Positions 6,689-13,796 of a DNA stretch of 14,059 bases are shown here, piece after piece; within the stretch, counting starts at the first letter, position 1; every line of letters begins with the position of its first letter. The notes beneath the pieces were generated by a model, which made no database searches, was not told where the DNA came from, and saw only the letters and a program-made list of their open reading frames with translations. Location of the stretch: contig CALAUY010000026.1 in assembly GCA_937892015.1 (NCBI GenBank), forward strand, positions 1 to 14,059, given 5' to 3'. This stretch comes from an uncultured Bacteroidales bacterium. GTDB lineage: Bacteria > Bacteroidota > Bacteroidia > Bacteroidales > Paludibacteraceae. The position numbers and the translations under genes are program-made.

Positions 6689-8848
6689 TCAGCCTTTGAG
6701 GATGCGTACGAAAAACGTTGTTCCGTTGGATGCCGTGGTGAAACTGAGCGTGCCGCCACAACTTTCGATGATGTTCTTCGAAATAGCGAGTCCGAGTCCT
6801 GTTCCGTTGGATTTGGTGGTGAAATTGGGCATGAAAACCTTGTCTCGGATTGTTTCATCGATGCCACTTCCGTTGTCAGAAACAGAAATCTCAAGGCAGT
6901 CGGATAGTTCTTTGAGCATGACGATGATGTCGCCGTTTTTCTTGCCGCTGATGGCTTGTAATGCGTTCTTAATGAGGTTGTTGAATACTTGCCCAATCTG
7001 TTCGGCATCAGCTACACCCATCACGCCTTGTTGTGCACCCACATAGCGAATGGGCACATGTTCGCTGTTGTTGCGGAAGAGGGTGATGACGGCGTAGAGC
7101 TTGGCAGCGATATCGACTTGCGAAGGTGCTACTTCCGGTAGTTTGGCGAAAGAAGAGAACGAAGAAGCAATACGACTGAGGCTGTCTATCTGGTCGGTGA
7201 GCATGGCTGTGGAGTGGTCGAAGAACGCATCAAAACGCGGGTCGTTGGATTTCTTGAGACGTTGCATTTGCTGAATAGACAGTTTCATTGGCGTGAGTGG
7301 ATTGTTGATCTCGTGCGCAATCTGGCGAGCCATAGTGCGCCATGCACCTTCTCGCTCAGAGCGGGCAAGTCGTTCGGCAGACTCATCGAGCTCGTCCACC
7401 ATCTCGTTGTATTTCTCCACCAGTCGCCCGACCTCATCTTTCTTGTTGTAGTCGAGATGCGCATTGCGTCTGCCAATCTTGAGGTCCATTAGCTTGTCAA
7501 AGAGGTTGTTGAGTGGTCGGGTGATAGAGCGACTGAGCGCAAAAGCGAGAACGACGGAGAAGATAACCATTAGGATGTAGTACGGGAAGAGTCGCGCCAG
7601 AAAATCGTCGAGTTCGGCTCGGATACGGTCAGAGCTGATATACGAAGGCACAGCGATGTAACCAATGGTGACGTAACTGCCGTTCTGTAACTCGACATAT
7701 GCGCACAGATAATCCATGTCGCCGATGCGCTCTTGATAGACAGTGTCCACTTTCTCGGAGAAAAACGGCTCGGGCAACATATGTGTTGAGAGCAGTCCGT
7801 TGTCGAAAATAGCGGGCGAACTGCTTCCAACTAAGTTGCCGTGCAGGTCATAGACATTGATGTCAGTCTCGTAGGGATAACAGAGGTCGCGCAGGTCGAT
7901 ATTGACGGCAATATCCGAGAGGGAGAGGCGATAATAGTAGATGTCTTGGATGTTTTTCTGGATATAATGTGCTTTTTGAAGAAGCTCGGTTTTTTGGCGC
8001 TTGCGGTACGTGCTTTGCGTGAAGCGGATGGAGACGAGAAAGACGTAAGTGAAACTGGCGAGAAGCACCGCAACCATGCAGTAAGCAAACTTGCGTGACA
8101 ACTGCATGTTGCCCCATCCGTGACTGCGTACAAGACCGATGATGCCCCAGATGACGAATGCGAGCAGTAGCAGGATGCTGAGCCACAGATAGGTGTGCCA
8201 TTTGAGCGAAGAGGTATTGTCGGAGAGCACTGTTCGGTAAGAAAAACTCTCGGCAAGCGGTGTCTGCTCGATGGTTGGTTGTGTCGGTTTGGCCGGTGCA
8301 AGCGAGAAAAGGTACTTGCCGGAAGTGGTGGTGATGGTCTTATATCCATCTGCCTCGCTTTCTGACGGACGATAGACGATGTCCCATCGGTCGCTGACAT
8401 GAAAAGCAGGAAGGAACGTGTTTTTGAGCGCATCGTTGGAGATGGAGTAGTTGTACTTAATGGGGATGACCATCAGTATTTTGTAGAGCCCCGCGGCAGA
8501 CCATCGGCAGATGGCGTGTGCGTTCTGGAACTCGCAATATTCCCACGTGTCGTATCGACTGAAATAGATGTGCGATGCGGCGAGCCAATTATCTGACCAA
8601 TAGACCATACCTTGTCGATTGTAGATGTAGAAGAGTATGTTCGGCTCGTTGGATGTGATGAGTCGCAACGAATCGATGCTGTTGCCGTCGAGCATCTGTG
8701 CCAGTTGCTCCGACAACACGACCGCGCGATCTTCTTGCTGACGCAACTCACACTGAAGACGGGCTGCTGAGTGCTCTAAATCGTTGCATGCTACCAGAAA
8801 AAGCGCAAAAAACAACGAAAATCCATATAAAAATGCATGTTTTTTCAC
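6689..8848 (-). CDS. Membrane sensor histidine kinase (NtrY-like), first gene of the receptor operon
   Basis: This 719-residue kinase should autophosphorylate and pass phosphate to a response regulator, but no regulator gene is in the window. An N-terminal hydrophobic segment (1-20) is followed by a first extracytoplasmic region (about 22-215), two transmembrane helices (about 219-240 and 255-275), a second extracytoplasmic region (about 277-420) and a transmembrane helix (about 422-439). A HAMP-like linker (440-495) leads into the catalytic core. Phospho-acceptor His512 lies in RQIAHEINNPLTP. The ATP-binding domain shows the N box FNNLIKNALQ (622-631), G1 DNGSG (658-662) and G2 GTGLGLAIS (682-690), so catalysis looks intact. 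Translation appears to start at GTG (8846-8848), because no in-frame ATG occurs before residue 52 and the hydrophobic N-terminus would otherwise be lost. The sequence LVAC at 18-21 fits a lipobox. The gene has a promoter just upstream and is followed 6 nt later by the TonB receptor, suggesting that the kinase monitors or controls that uptake system. Confidence 0.9.
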   Translation of the reverse strand: MKKHAFLYGFSLFFALFLVACNDLEHSAARLQCELRQQEDRAVVLSEQLAQMLDGNSIDSLRLITSNEPNILFYIYNRQGMVYWSDNWLAASHIYFSRYDTWEYCEFQNAHAICRWSAAGLYKILMVIPIKYNYSISNDALKNTFLPAFHVSDRWDIVYRPSESEADGYKTITTTSGKYLFSLAPAKPTQPTIEQTPLAESFSYRTVLSDNTSSLKWHTYLWLSILLLLAFVIWGIIGLVRSHGWGNMQLSRKFAYCMVAVLLASFTYVFLVSIRFTQSTYRKRQKTELLQKAHYIQKNIQDIYYYRLSLSDIAVNIDLRDLCYPYETDINVYDLHGNLVGSSSPAIFDNGLLSTHMLPEPFFSEKVDTVYQERIGDMDYLCAYVELQNGSYVTIGYIAVPSYISSDRIRAELDDFLARLFPYYILMVIFSVVLAFALSRSITRPLNNLFDKLMDLKIGRRNAHLDYNKKDEVGRLVEKYNEMVDELDESAERLARSEREGAWRTMARQIAHEINNPLTPMKLSIQQMQRLKKSNDPRFDAFFDHSTAMLTDQIDSLSRIASSFSSFAKLPEVAPSQVDIAAKLYAVITLFRNNSEHVPIRYVGAQQGVMGVADAEQIGQVFNNLIKNALQAISGKKNGDIIVMLKELSDCLEISVSDNGSGIDETIRDKVFMPNFTTKSNGTGLGLAISKNIIESCGGTLSFTTASNGTTFFVRILKG

Positions 8849-8864
8849 GTTTTTGTCAAAATTT

Positions 8865-8896
8865 TTTGCAAAGGTACAAAAAATTTATTAACTTTG
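8865..8896 (+). promoter_or_regulatory. Promoter of the ArsG-like transporter and trmN6 (plus strand)
   Basis: TTTG (8865-8868) and TAACTTTG (8889-8896) are separated by exactly 20 nt. This matches the Bacteroidota primary promoter consensus (-33 TTTG, -7 TAnnTTTG). Transcription would begin near 8903 and give a short leader of about 20 nt before the ATG at 8924. Confidence 0.75.
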
Positions 8897-8900
8897 CAAA
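8869..8900 (-). promoter_or_regulatory. Promoter of the histidine kinase, TonB receptor and lipoprotein operon (minus strand)
   Basis: Read on the minus strand, TTTG (complement of 8897-8900) and TACCTTTG (complement of 8869-8876) are separated by 20 nt, again matching the Bacteroidota -33/-7 consensus. Transcription would start near 8862, only about 14 nt before the GTG start at 8848. The leader is therefore too short for a riboswitch. This promoter overlaps the plus-strand promoter almost completely. Confidence 0.72.
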
Positions 8901-8923
8901 CTTTTTTGAAAAAAAATCACATT

Positions 8924-9775
8924 ATGCCGTTAATTGATACTGTTTTGAGCCACTCTACGCTACCAATTCTGACATCTTTTGTGCTCGGAGTGATGACGAT
9001 GGTGAGTCCCTGTCCGTTTTGTTCGGACGTGACTGCTATTGCGTATTTGTCGAAAAATATCAGTCGCCGAAGAGCCATTTTGTGGAATGGTATGTGGTAT
9101 GTTTTTGGCAAATGTACGTCGTACTTGGTGCTGGCATTGGTGTTTATTTTGGGGGCACAAGTGGAAGGGGTTAGGCACTTTTTCGAGCATTACGGTGAGC
9201 CTTTTCTGGGGCCGTTCTTGATTGTGGTCGGCGTGCTTATATGGTGGATGGGGCATCGTGAAGCCGACCATTCGCACGAAAGTGAAACAGACCCTTTAAG
9301 CGAGCACGATGAAGCTGACCTTAATGCTGAACACGAGCATCACGAGCACTTGCCGCACAAACTAATCCGACAGCTTTCCGGCTCGGATAATCCGCTGATG
9401 AATAGTGGTTTAGGCGCGTTTGTGCTGGGTATGATTTTCGCGTTGGCTTTCTGTCCGTATAGTGGTTTGCTGTATTTTGGAACGCTCATTCCGTTGACGC
9501 TGATGCAACCGGTGTCGTGGAGTTGGTTGATGCCTGTTTGCTTCGGACTGGGAGATGCACTGCCCGTACTGATTATCTCGCTGATTATCAGTTATCCTAT
9601 GCACTCGATGGGCAAGATTAACGGCAACCTGCAGAAAGTGGAAGTGTGGTTGCGCCGCGCTTGTGTAGTCATCTTCATCGGTTTCGGATTGTACCTGACA
9701 ATCTCTATTTTCAGTGGTCATCACGCTCACGAGTCGTACGATGTTCCGGTTTCGGCAGTTCATAGTGAGGGATGA
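8924..9775 (+). CDS. ArsG/CcdA-type membrane transporter with histidine-rich loop
   Basis: This 283-residue inner-membrane protein belongs to the DsbD/CcdA-like group. It resembles the family that databases label 'ArsG family' aromatic-arsenical efflux permease in Bacteroidota. About six transmembrane segments are visible in two halves. SPCPFC (28-33, with Cys30 and Cys33) in the first helix and ALAFCPYSGLLYFGTLIP (173-190, with Cys177) in the second half are the paired cysteine motifs of this superfamily. The halves are joined by a cytoplasmic-type loop (about 111-147) with nine His and many Asp/Glu residues, and another HHAHE motif sits at 266-270, suggesting metal binding. The start is the ATG at 8924, placed about 20 nt after the predicted transcription start. 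The frame is open back to 8837, but that extension overlaps the promoter and is unlikely to be translated. Transport of reductant across the membrane or efflux of a metal/metalloid are both possible; the substrate is unproven. Confidence 0.75.
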   Translation: MPLIDTVLSHSTLPILTSFVLGVMTMVSPCPFCSDVTAIAYLSKNISRRRAILWNGMWYVFGKCTSYLVLALVFILGAQVEGVRHFFEHYGEPFLGPFLIVVGVLIWWMGHREADHSHESETDPLSEHDEADLNAEHEHHEHLPHKLIRQLSGSDNPLMNSGLGAFVLGMIFALAFCPYSGLLYFGTLIPLTLMQPVSWSWLMPVCFGLGDALPVLIISLIISYPMHSMGKINGNLQKVEVWLRRACVVIFIGFGLYLTISIFSGHHAHESYDVPVSAVHSEG

Positions 9776-10448
9776 GTCCTGCGGGATGAAAGTGGGAACG
9801 GATGGCGTGTTGCTCGGCGCGTGGACACCTGTATCAGGTTGTCGGCGTGCCTTGGATATCGGCACCGGTTCGGGGCTTATTGCGCTGATGTTGGCTCAAC
9901 GAGAGCCGATATTGTCGGTGCTTGGGATAGATGTGGACGCAAGTGCTGCAAGCCAGGCAGCGGAGAATTTTGCTGCATCGCCTTGGCCCGAACAATTACG
10001 AGCGAAGCATTGCTCGTTACAGGCATTGACCGGCGATGACCGATTGCTCGGTTCGTTCGATTTGTTGGTGAGCAATCCCCCGTATTTCGTTGATAGTCTG
10101 AAGAATCCTGATGAGCAGCGTCGTGCAGCGAGACATGCAGACACGTTGCGTCTTGACGAACTGATGGCTTGCAGTGCACGCCTGCTCGCATCGGATGGCA
10201 CGTTGGCTCTAATCTTGCCGGCAGACCAAGAAGAGCAGGCTGTTGCTCGTGCTGCCGGATATGGACTGATACCTTACCGAATCACGCACGTGCGTACGCG
10301 CGCTCACAAACCGGCAAAGCGAGTTCTGCTGGCTTTCTCGCGGCAGATACGCGTTTTGCAGACGGATGAATTTGTACTGACCGATAATGATAACGCCCCG
10401 CGGAGCGAGGCGTATCAGAATCTTTGCAAGGATTTTTATTTGGCGTAG
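9741..10448 (+). CDS. trmN6: tRNA1(Val) (adenine(37)-N6)-methyltransferase
   Basis: This 235-residue cytoplasmic S-adenosylmethionine-dependent methyltransferase (TrmN6/YfiC family) methylates N6 of adenosine 37, next to the anticodon of a valine tRNA. The N-terminal family signature MKVGTDGVLLGAW is present. The SAM-binding loop LDIGTGSG (38-45) with Asp39 is intact, as is the catalytic NPPY motif of N6-adenine methyltransferases (112-115). The length is typical. I chose the ATG at 9741 because FRFRQF directly after it is the family's usual N-terminus; a GTG at 9714 would add nine unrelated residues. The gene begins 35 nt inside the end of the transporter gene in another frame, so the two are probably cotranscribed and translationally coupled. 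Its 3' end overlaps that of RNase Y on the other strand by 13 nt. Confidence 0.92.
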   Translation: MFRFRQFIVRDESCGMKVGTDGVLLGAWTPVSGCRRALDIGTGSGLIALMLAQREPILSVLGIDVDASAASQAAENFAASPWPEQLRAKHCSLQALTGDDRLLGSFDLLVSNPPYFVDSLKNPDEQRRAARHADTLRLDELMACSARLLASDGTLALILPADQEEQAVARAAGYGLIPYRITHVRTRAHKPAKRVLLAFSRQIRVLQTDEFVLTDNDNAPRSEAYQNLCKDFYLA

Positions 10449-11962
10449 CTGATGGCTCGTGTCTCGCGGATAACCGTGATTTTCACTTGTCCGGGATACG
10501 TCATCTCGTCTTGAATGCGCTTGGCAAGGTCGAAAGAGAGGATCTCGACATCTTTGTCTGACATCTTGTCGGCTCCTACGATGACACGCAGTTCGCGTCC
10601 GGCTTGCAGCGCGTACGTTTTCACAACGCCCGGATAAGAGAGCGCGAGGTCTTCGAGGTCGTTGAGTCGCTTGATGTACGCTTCCACTATCTCTCGCCGT
10701 GCACCCGGTCGCGCGCCGGAGATGGCATCGCACGCTTGCACGATAGGCGCGAGCATGGTCTCCATTTCTATCTCATCGTGGTGTGAACCGATGGCATTGC
10801 AGATGTCAGGTTTCTCGCCGAACTGTTGGGCAAGGCGCATACCATAGAGAGCGTGCGGCGTCTCGGGATCTTCGTCCGGCACTTTGCCGATATCGTGAAG
10901 GAGTCCTGCTCGGCGCGCTTTCTTCGGATTGAGCCCGAGTTCAGATGCCATGATGGCGCATAGATTGGCCGTCTCGCGAGCATGTTGCAACAAGTTCTGC
11001 CCGTACGATGAACGATATTTCATCTTGCCGACCATGCGGATAAGTTCGGGATGAAGACCGTGTATGCCGAGGTCGATAGTTGTCCGTTTGCCGGTCTCGA
11101 TAATCTCCTCCTCCACTTGTTTCTTTACTTTCGCCACCACTTCTTCGATGCGTGCAGGGTGGATACGTCCGTCCGTAACGAGTTGATGGAGAGCGAGTCG
11201 TGCCACTTCACGGCGTACGGGGTCGAAAGCGGAGAGCGTGATACATTCGGGTGTGTCGTCCACCACTATCTCAACACCGGTTGCTGCTTCCAGTGCGCGG
11301 ATGTTACGACCTTCACGACCGATGATACGACCTTTGACCTCATCGTTCTCGATGTGGAAGATGGTGACGGCGTTCTCCACGGTAGTCTCGGAAGCTACGC
11401 GCTGAATGGCTTGAATGATAATCTTTTTCGCCTCTTTGTTGACAGTCTGTTTGGCCTCCTCCATCATGTCGTTGATGTATGCCATGGCGTTGGTTTTGGC
11501 TTCATCCTTGAGAGACTCGACGAGTTGCGCCTTGGCTTCTTCGGCCGACATGCCGCTGAGCGTTTCCAGCTCTTGAAGAGCCTGTTTGTGCATCTTCTCC
11601 GTCTCGCGCTGTTTGAACTCTATCTGCTGCGTTTGCTGCTCGAGTTTTTGTTTCTGTTGCTGATATTCGTTCTGCTGGCGTTGTAAGTCGCCTTGCCGTT
11701 GATTGAGTTGCTGCTCGCGCTGCCGGAGTCTGTCCTCGGCCTGCTGGTGCTTGCGCTGATGCTCCTGAACCATCTTGTCGTGTTCGGCCTTGAGGGCGAT
11801 GAACTTCTCTTTCGCCTCGATGTTCTTGTTTCTCTTGATTATCTCTGCCTCTTCGTTGGCTTTCTTGATGAGGCTGATGCTCGAGTAGCGAAGAATGAGC
11901 CAAGCCACAACGAAACCGATGAGGAGAGCTACAGTTGCAACTATAATGGTTGTCCAATTCAT
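10436..11962 (-). CDS. rny: Ribonuclease Y
   Basis: This 508-residue membrane-anchored endoribonuclease initiates mRNA decay. Domains run in the standard order: one N-terminal transmembrane helix (about 4-25), then a long Gln/Glu/Lys-rich coiled coil (about 30-190) with runs such as QQNEYQQQKQKLEQQ. A KH RNA-binding domain has the signature GRIIGREGRNIRALE (211-225). The metal-dependent HD phosphohydrolase domain contains LLHDIGK with the diagnostic His356-Asp357, plus SHHDE (393-397). The C-terminal RNase Y domain ends at VIRETRAISYAK. Length and motifs are normal. It is the last gene of the DUF3078, coiled-coil, zapA, rny operon. Its ATG overlaps the zapA stop in ATGA (11959-11962), implying coupled translation. 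Confidence 0.97.
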   Translation of the reverse strand: MNWTTIIVATVALLIGFVVAWLILRYSSISLIKKANEEAEIIKRNKNIEAKEKFIALKAEHDKMVQEHQRKHQQAEDRLRQREQQLNQRQGDLQRQQNEYQQQKQKLEQQTQQIEFKQRETEKMHKQALQELETLSGMSAEEAKAQLVESLKDEAKTNAMAYINDMMEEAKQTVNKEAKKIIIQAIQRVASETTVENAVTIFHIENDEVKGRIIGREGRNIRALEAATGVEIVVDDTPECITLSAFDPVRREVARLALHQLVTDGRIHPARIEEVVAKVKKQVEEEIIETGKRTTIDLGIHGLHPELIRMVGKMKYRSSYGQNLLQHARETANLCAIMASELGLNPKKARRAGLLHDIGKVPDEDPETPHALYGMRLAQQFGEKPDICNAIGSHHDEIEMETMLAPIVQACDAISGARPGARREIVEAYIKRLNDLEDLALSYPGVVKTYALQAGRELRVIVGADKMSDKDVEILSFDLAKRIQDEMTYPGQVKITVIRETRAISYAK

Positions 11963-12261
11963 GTTTGCGTGTTTTCTATATTGAGTGTTTGATTGATACG
12001 ATTGCTGATTTCCTCTATTTTCTCGAGAACGGGTCGGAGGTTTTTGTCTCGCACGTCTGACTGGAAATACACGGCCAACTCAAGAGCTGTATATACCCAT
12101 AACTGCTCAACCGGCAGATTGGGGAACAGGCGTGTGTATTTGCCATAGACCTCGTTGACGCGTTTGGCTGCATCGCGATAAACGGGTTCTTTGTCGCGAT
12201 CGACTTTTAGTGTCACCACATGCGCATCGAGGTGGAGCGTTATGTTCTGCTTGTCGCTCAT
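11959..12261 (-). CDS. zapA: Cell division protein ZapA
   Basis: This 100-residue cytoplasmic protein belongs to the ZapA family, which binds FtsZ and promotes bundling of filaments in the Z ring. The N-terminal beta hairpin (about 6-21, ITLHLDAHVVTLKVDR) and the following helix (RDAAKRVNEVYGKYTRLFP) match the family. A long C-terminal helix (about 75-93) should dimerise in a coiled coil. The length is typical. The start overlaps the upstream coiled-coil gene in ATGA (12258-12261) and the stop overlaps the rny start in ATGA, so three cistrons are joined with no spacer. Confidence 0.85.
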   Translation of the reverse strand: MSDKQNITLHLDAHVVTLKVDRDKEPVYRDAAKRVNEVYGKYTRLFPNLPVEQLWVYTALELAVYFQSDVRDKNLRPVLEKIEEISNRINQTLNIENTQT

Positions 12262-12545
12262 TCTCTGAGAATTTCGAGTGTTTTATCGACTTTGGTGATG
12301 AGAGCATTGATTTGTTTGCGCGCCGCATCTTTCTCGGGCGAGTCGCTCAGCAGGGCGTGTGCCGTCTGCAGTGCTTTGTATTTGCTCTGCAATTCCACCA
12401 AATCGGCGTGTGTTCGGATGAGTTCGTCGCGCTGATGTGCATTGGTCTGCATGAGGTCGTCAATCCGTTTCAGCGCCTCGTTGTACTTGTCGAGGAGTCT
12501 GCTAACGGCTTCTTCCAGCATCTGTATGCTCTCGGCGGCACTCAT
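12258..12545 (-). CDS. Small coiled-coil protein, probable ZapB-like division factor
   Basis: This 95-residue soluble protein is predicted to be almost entirely alpha-helical, with heptad-like spacing of Leu, Ile and Ala from about residue 8 to 68 (for example MLEEAVSRLLDKYNEALKRI at 9-28). It lacks any catalytic motif. Size and composition recall ZapB, a coiled-coil partner of ZapA at the Z ring. The direct ATGA overlap with zapA strengthens a division role. ZapB-like is inferred from structure and context, because coiled coils are easily confused in sequence. The start at 12545 lies 6 nt after the stop of the DUF3078 gene. Confidence 0.7.
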   Translation of the reverse strand: MSAAESIQMLEEAVSRLLDKYNEALKRIDDLMQTNAHQRDELIRTHADLVELQSKYKALQTAHALLSDSPEKDAARKQINALITKVDKTLEILRE

Positions 12546-12551
12546 GCCGAT

Positions 12552-13796
12552 TTAGAAACTGTAGCCTATACCCAGGCCGATGACGGACATGAGCTGCACG
12601 CGCTCCTTGACATCACCGCTCTTGTCTGCAATCAGCGTACCCGGGTAGTACTTGAGGTTGGTTTGCAGCGACACGTTCAGCACTTTGAGGAATTGGTAGG
12701 AGATGGCTACGTCCCAATCGATATCAAATTTGCCGAAATGGCGGTTCATGTTCGCGTACTCGAAATAGGTGTCGGCATCGGTGCTATTTTCGACGTACGA
12801 GGCGAGCTTATCGCCCTTGCCGAGATATGGGGTGAAGAGTGTGAGGGTCGTTCCCAGCGTCAGGTTCTCGTACTTGTAGGCAATGGCACCCTTGAACGAC
12901 AGACCGAACTCGCCGCGGAAATCATGGTCGTACATCTTCACGCCGTTCTCGTAATAAACGACGCCGTACTTGTCTTTGAGCGTAGATGCCAGGTCGGTGT
13001 GGTTGGCCACTTCGGCATCGTATCCGGCCAGAGCTGTGTTGCTGTCATAGGCTTTTTCGGCAGCATCGAGCAACAGTTGAGCAGCCGATTTCTCCAAATC
13101 TGTTGCGGCATGGTCAACAGCGTATTGCAAATCGCCCAGAGCGGCTTCTTTCGTGTAGCGTTGGTTCCATGCTTCGCCTACATAAGCGGTAGTGATACGC
13201 CCTGCTATCGGGGACAGGTAGAGCGAGAAATCTGCGCCACTGACCGATTTTTTCCAGTCAATACCGACAGACAGGTCTGTGTACGAAGGAGCCAACCATT
13301 TGGATATCCCGGGGTTGTAACCGGTCACGTAGTCGCGACCTAATGCGTACTGGCTCTGGAAGCCGCCAAGGACGGTCAAGTACCAGTTCGGCTTGAACTC
13401 CCAACCAAACTTGGTGGCGAGCTTGATGTTGTCCGACGATTTCTGCAAGGCATCTTCTTCTTGGTCAATCCACGTCATGCCAAAATCGGTATTGAAATTG
13501 GTCTCCCAAGCTATCGCGTTCTTGTGATAGAGCAGATGGAGTTTGGCATATGCGAGCCCGTTGACGTTGTTCTTACCACCGGCTGCCCAGTTGACGAGTC
13601 CCGTGGCAGCTGCGTTCAGACCCACTACACCATCAAATTTCCAAGCTTTGTCGCCCGTATCGACTTTCTTCAGGTCAGATGCAGCCGTCTTTGCCGCCTC
13701 TGCTTGAGCCGTCACTTTCGATTTATCTACCTGCTGCGCAAACACCGAGTATGCACTCACGATGCACAGTACCATAAAGAGGTTAAATCTTTTCAT
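12552..13796 (-). CDS. DUF3078 family outer-membrane beta-barrel protein
   Basis: This 414-residue predicted secreted protein has a signal peptide (1-20, ending SVFA before QQ). A short Ala/Lys/Asp-rich helical stretch (24-47) follows. Many alternating aromatic beta-strands then run from WKFDGVVGLNAAATGLVNW (52-70) to the C-terminal GYSF, whose terminal Phe is typical of outer-membrane barrels. The AAGGKNN segment (71-77) after the first strand fits DUF3078. No biochemical function is known for the family. An Ala-rich helical insertion (about 213-272) interrupts the strands and may be an extracellular or periplasmic loop. The gene leads the operon with the ZapB-like gene, zapA and rny, downstream of an AT-rich leader of about 130 nt. 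Confidence 0.83.
   Translation of the reverse strand: MKRFNLFMVLCIVSAYSVFAQQVDKSKVTAQAEAAKTAASDLKKVDTGDKAWKFDGVVGLNAAATGLVNWAAGGKNNVNGLAYAKLHLLYHKNAIAWETNFNTDFGMTWIDQEEDALQKSSDNIKLATKFGWEFKPNWYLTVLGGFQSQYALGRDYVTGYNPGISKWLAPSYTDLSVGIDWKKSVSGADFSLYLSPIAGRITTAYVGEAWNQRYTKEAALGDLQYAVDHAATDLEKSAAQLLLDAAEKAYDSNTALAGYDAEVANHTDLASTLKDKYGVVYYENGVKMYDHDFRGEFGLSFKGAIAYKYENLTLGTTLTLFTPYLGKGDKLASYVENSTDADTYFEYANMNRHFGKFDIDWDVAISYQFLKVLNVSLQTNLKYYPGTLIADKSGDVKERVQLMSVIGLGIGYSF

Noticed and set aside
8849..8923. Cobalamin riboswitch upstream of the kinase/receptor operon
   Set aside because: The whole intergenic region is 75 nt and is mostly promoter. No B12-box-like conserved segment is seen and the predicted leader is about 14 nt.
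10394..10412. GC-rich hairpin near the trmN6 3' end as a terminator
   Set aside because: The stem has a mismatch, lies inside the coding region and is followed by about 20 nt before a short T-run, so it does not fit an intrinsic terminator.
12210..13343. Long open frame (377 codons) on the plus strand
   Set aside because: It lies opposite DUF3078, the ZapB-like gene and the start of zapA, which have clear family features, signal peptide and promoter. The plus-strand translation has no recognisable domain.
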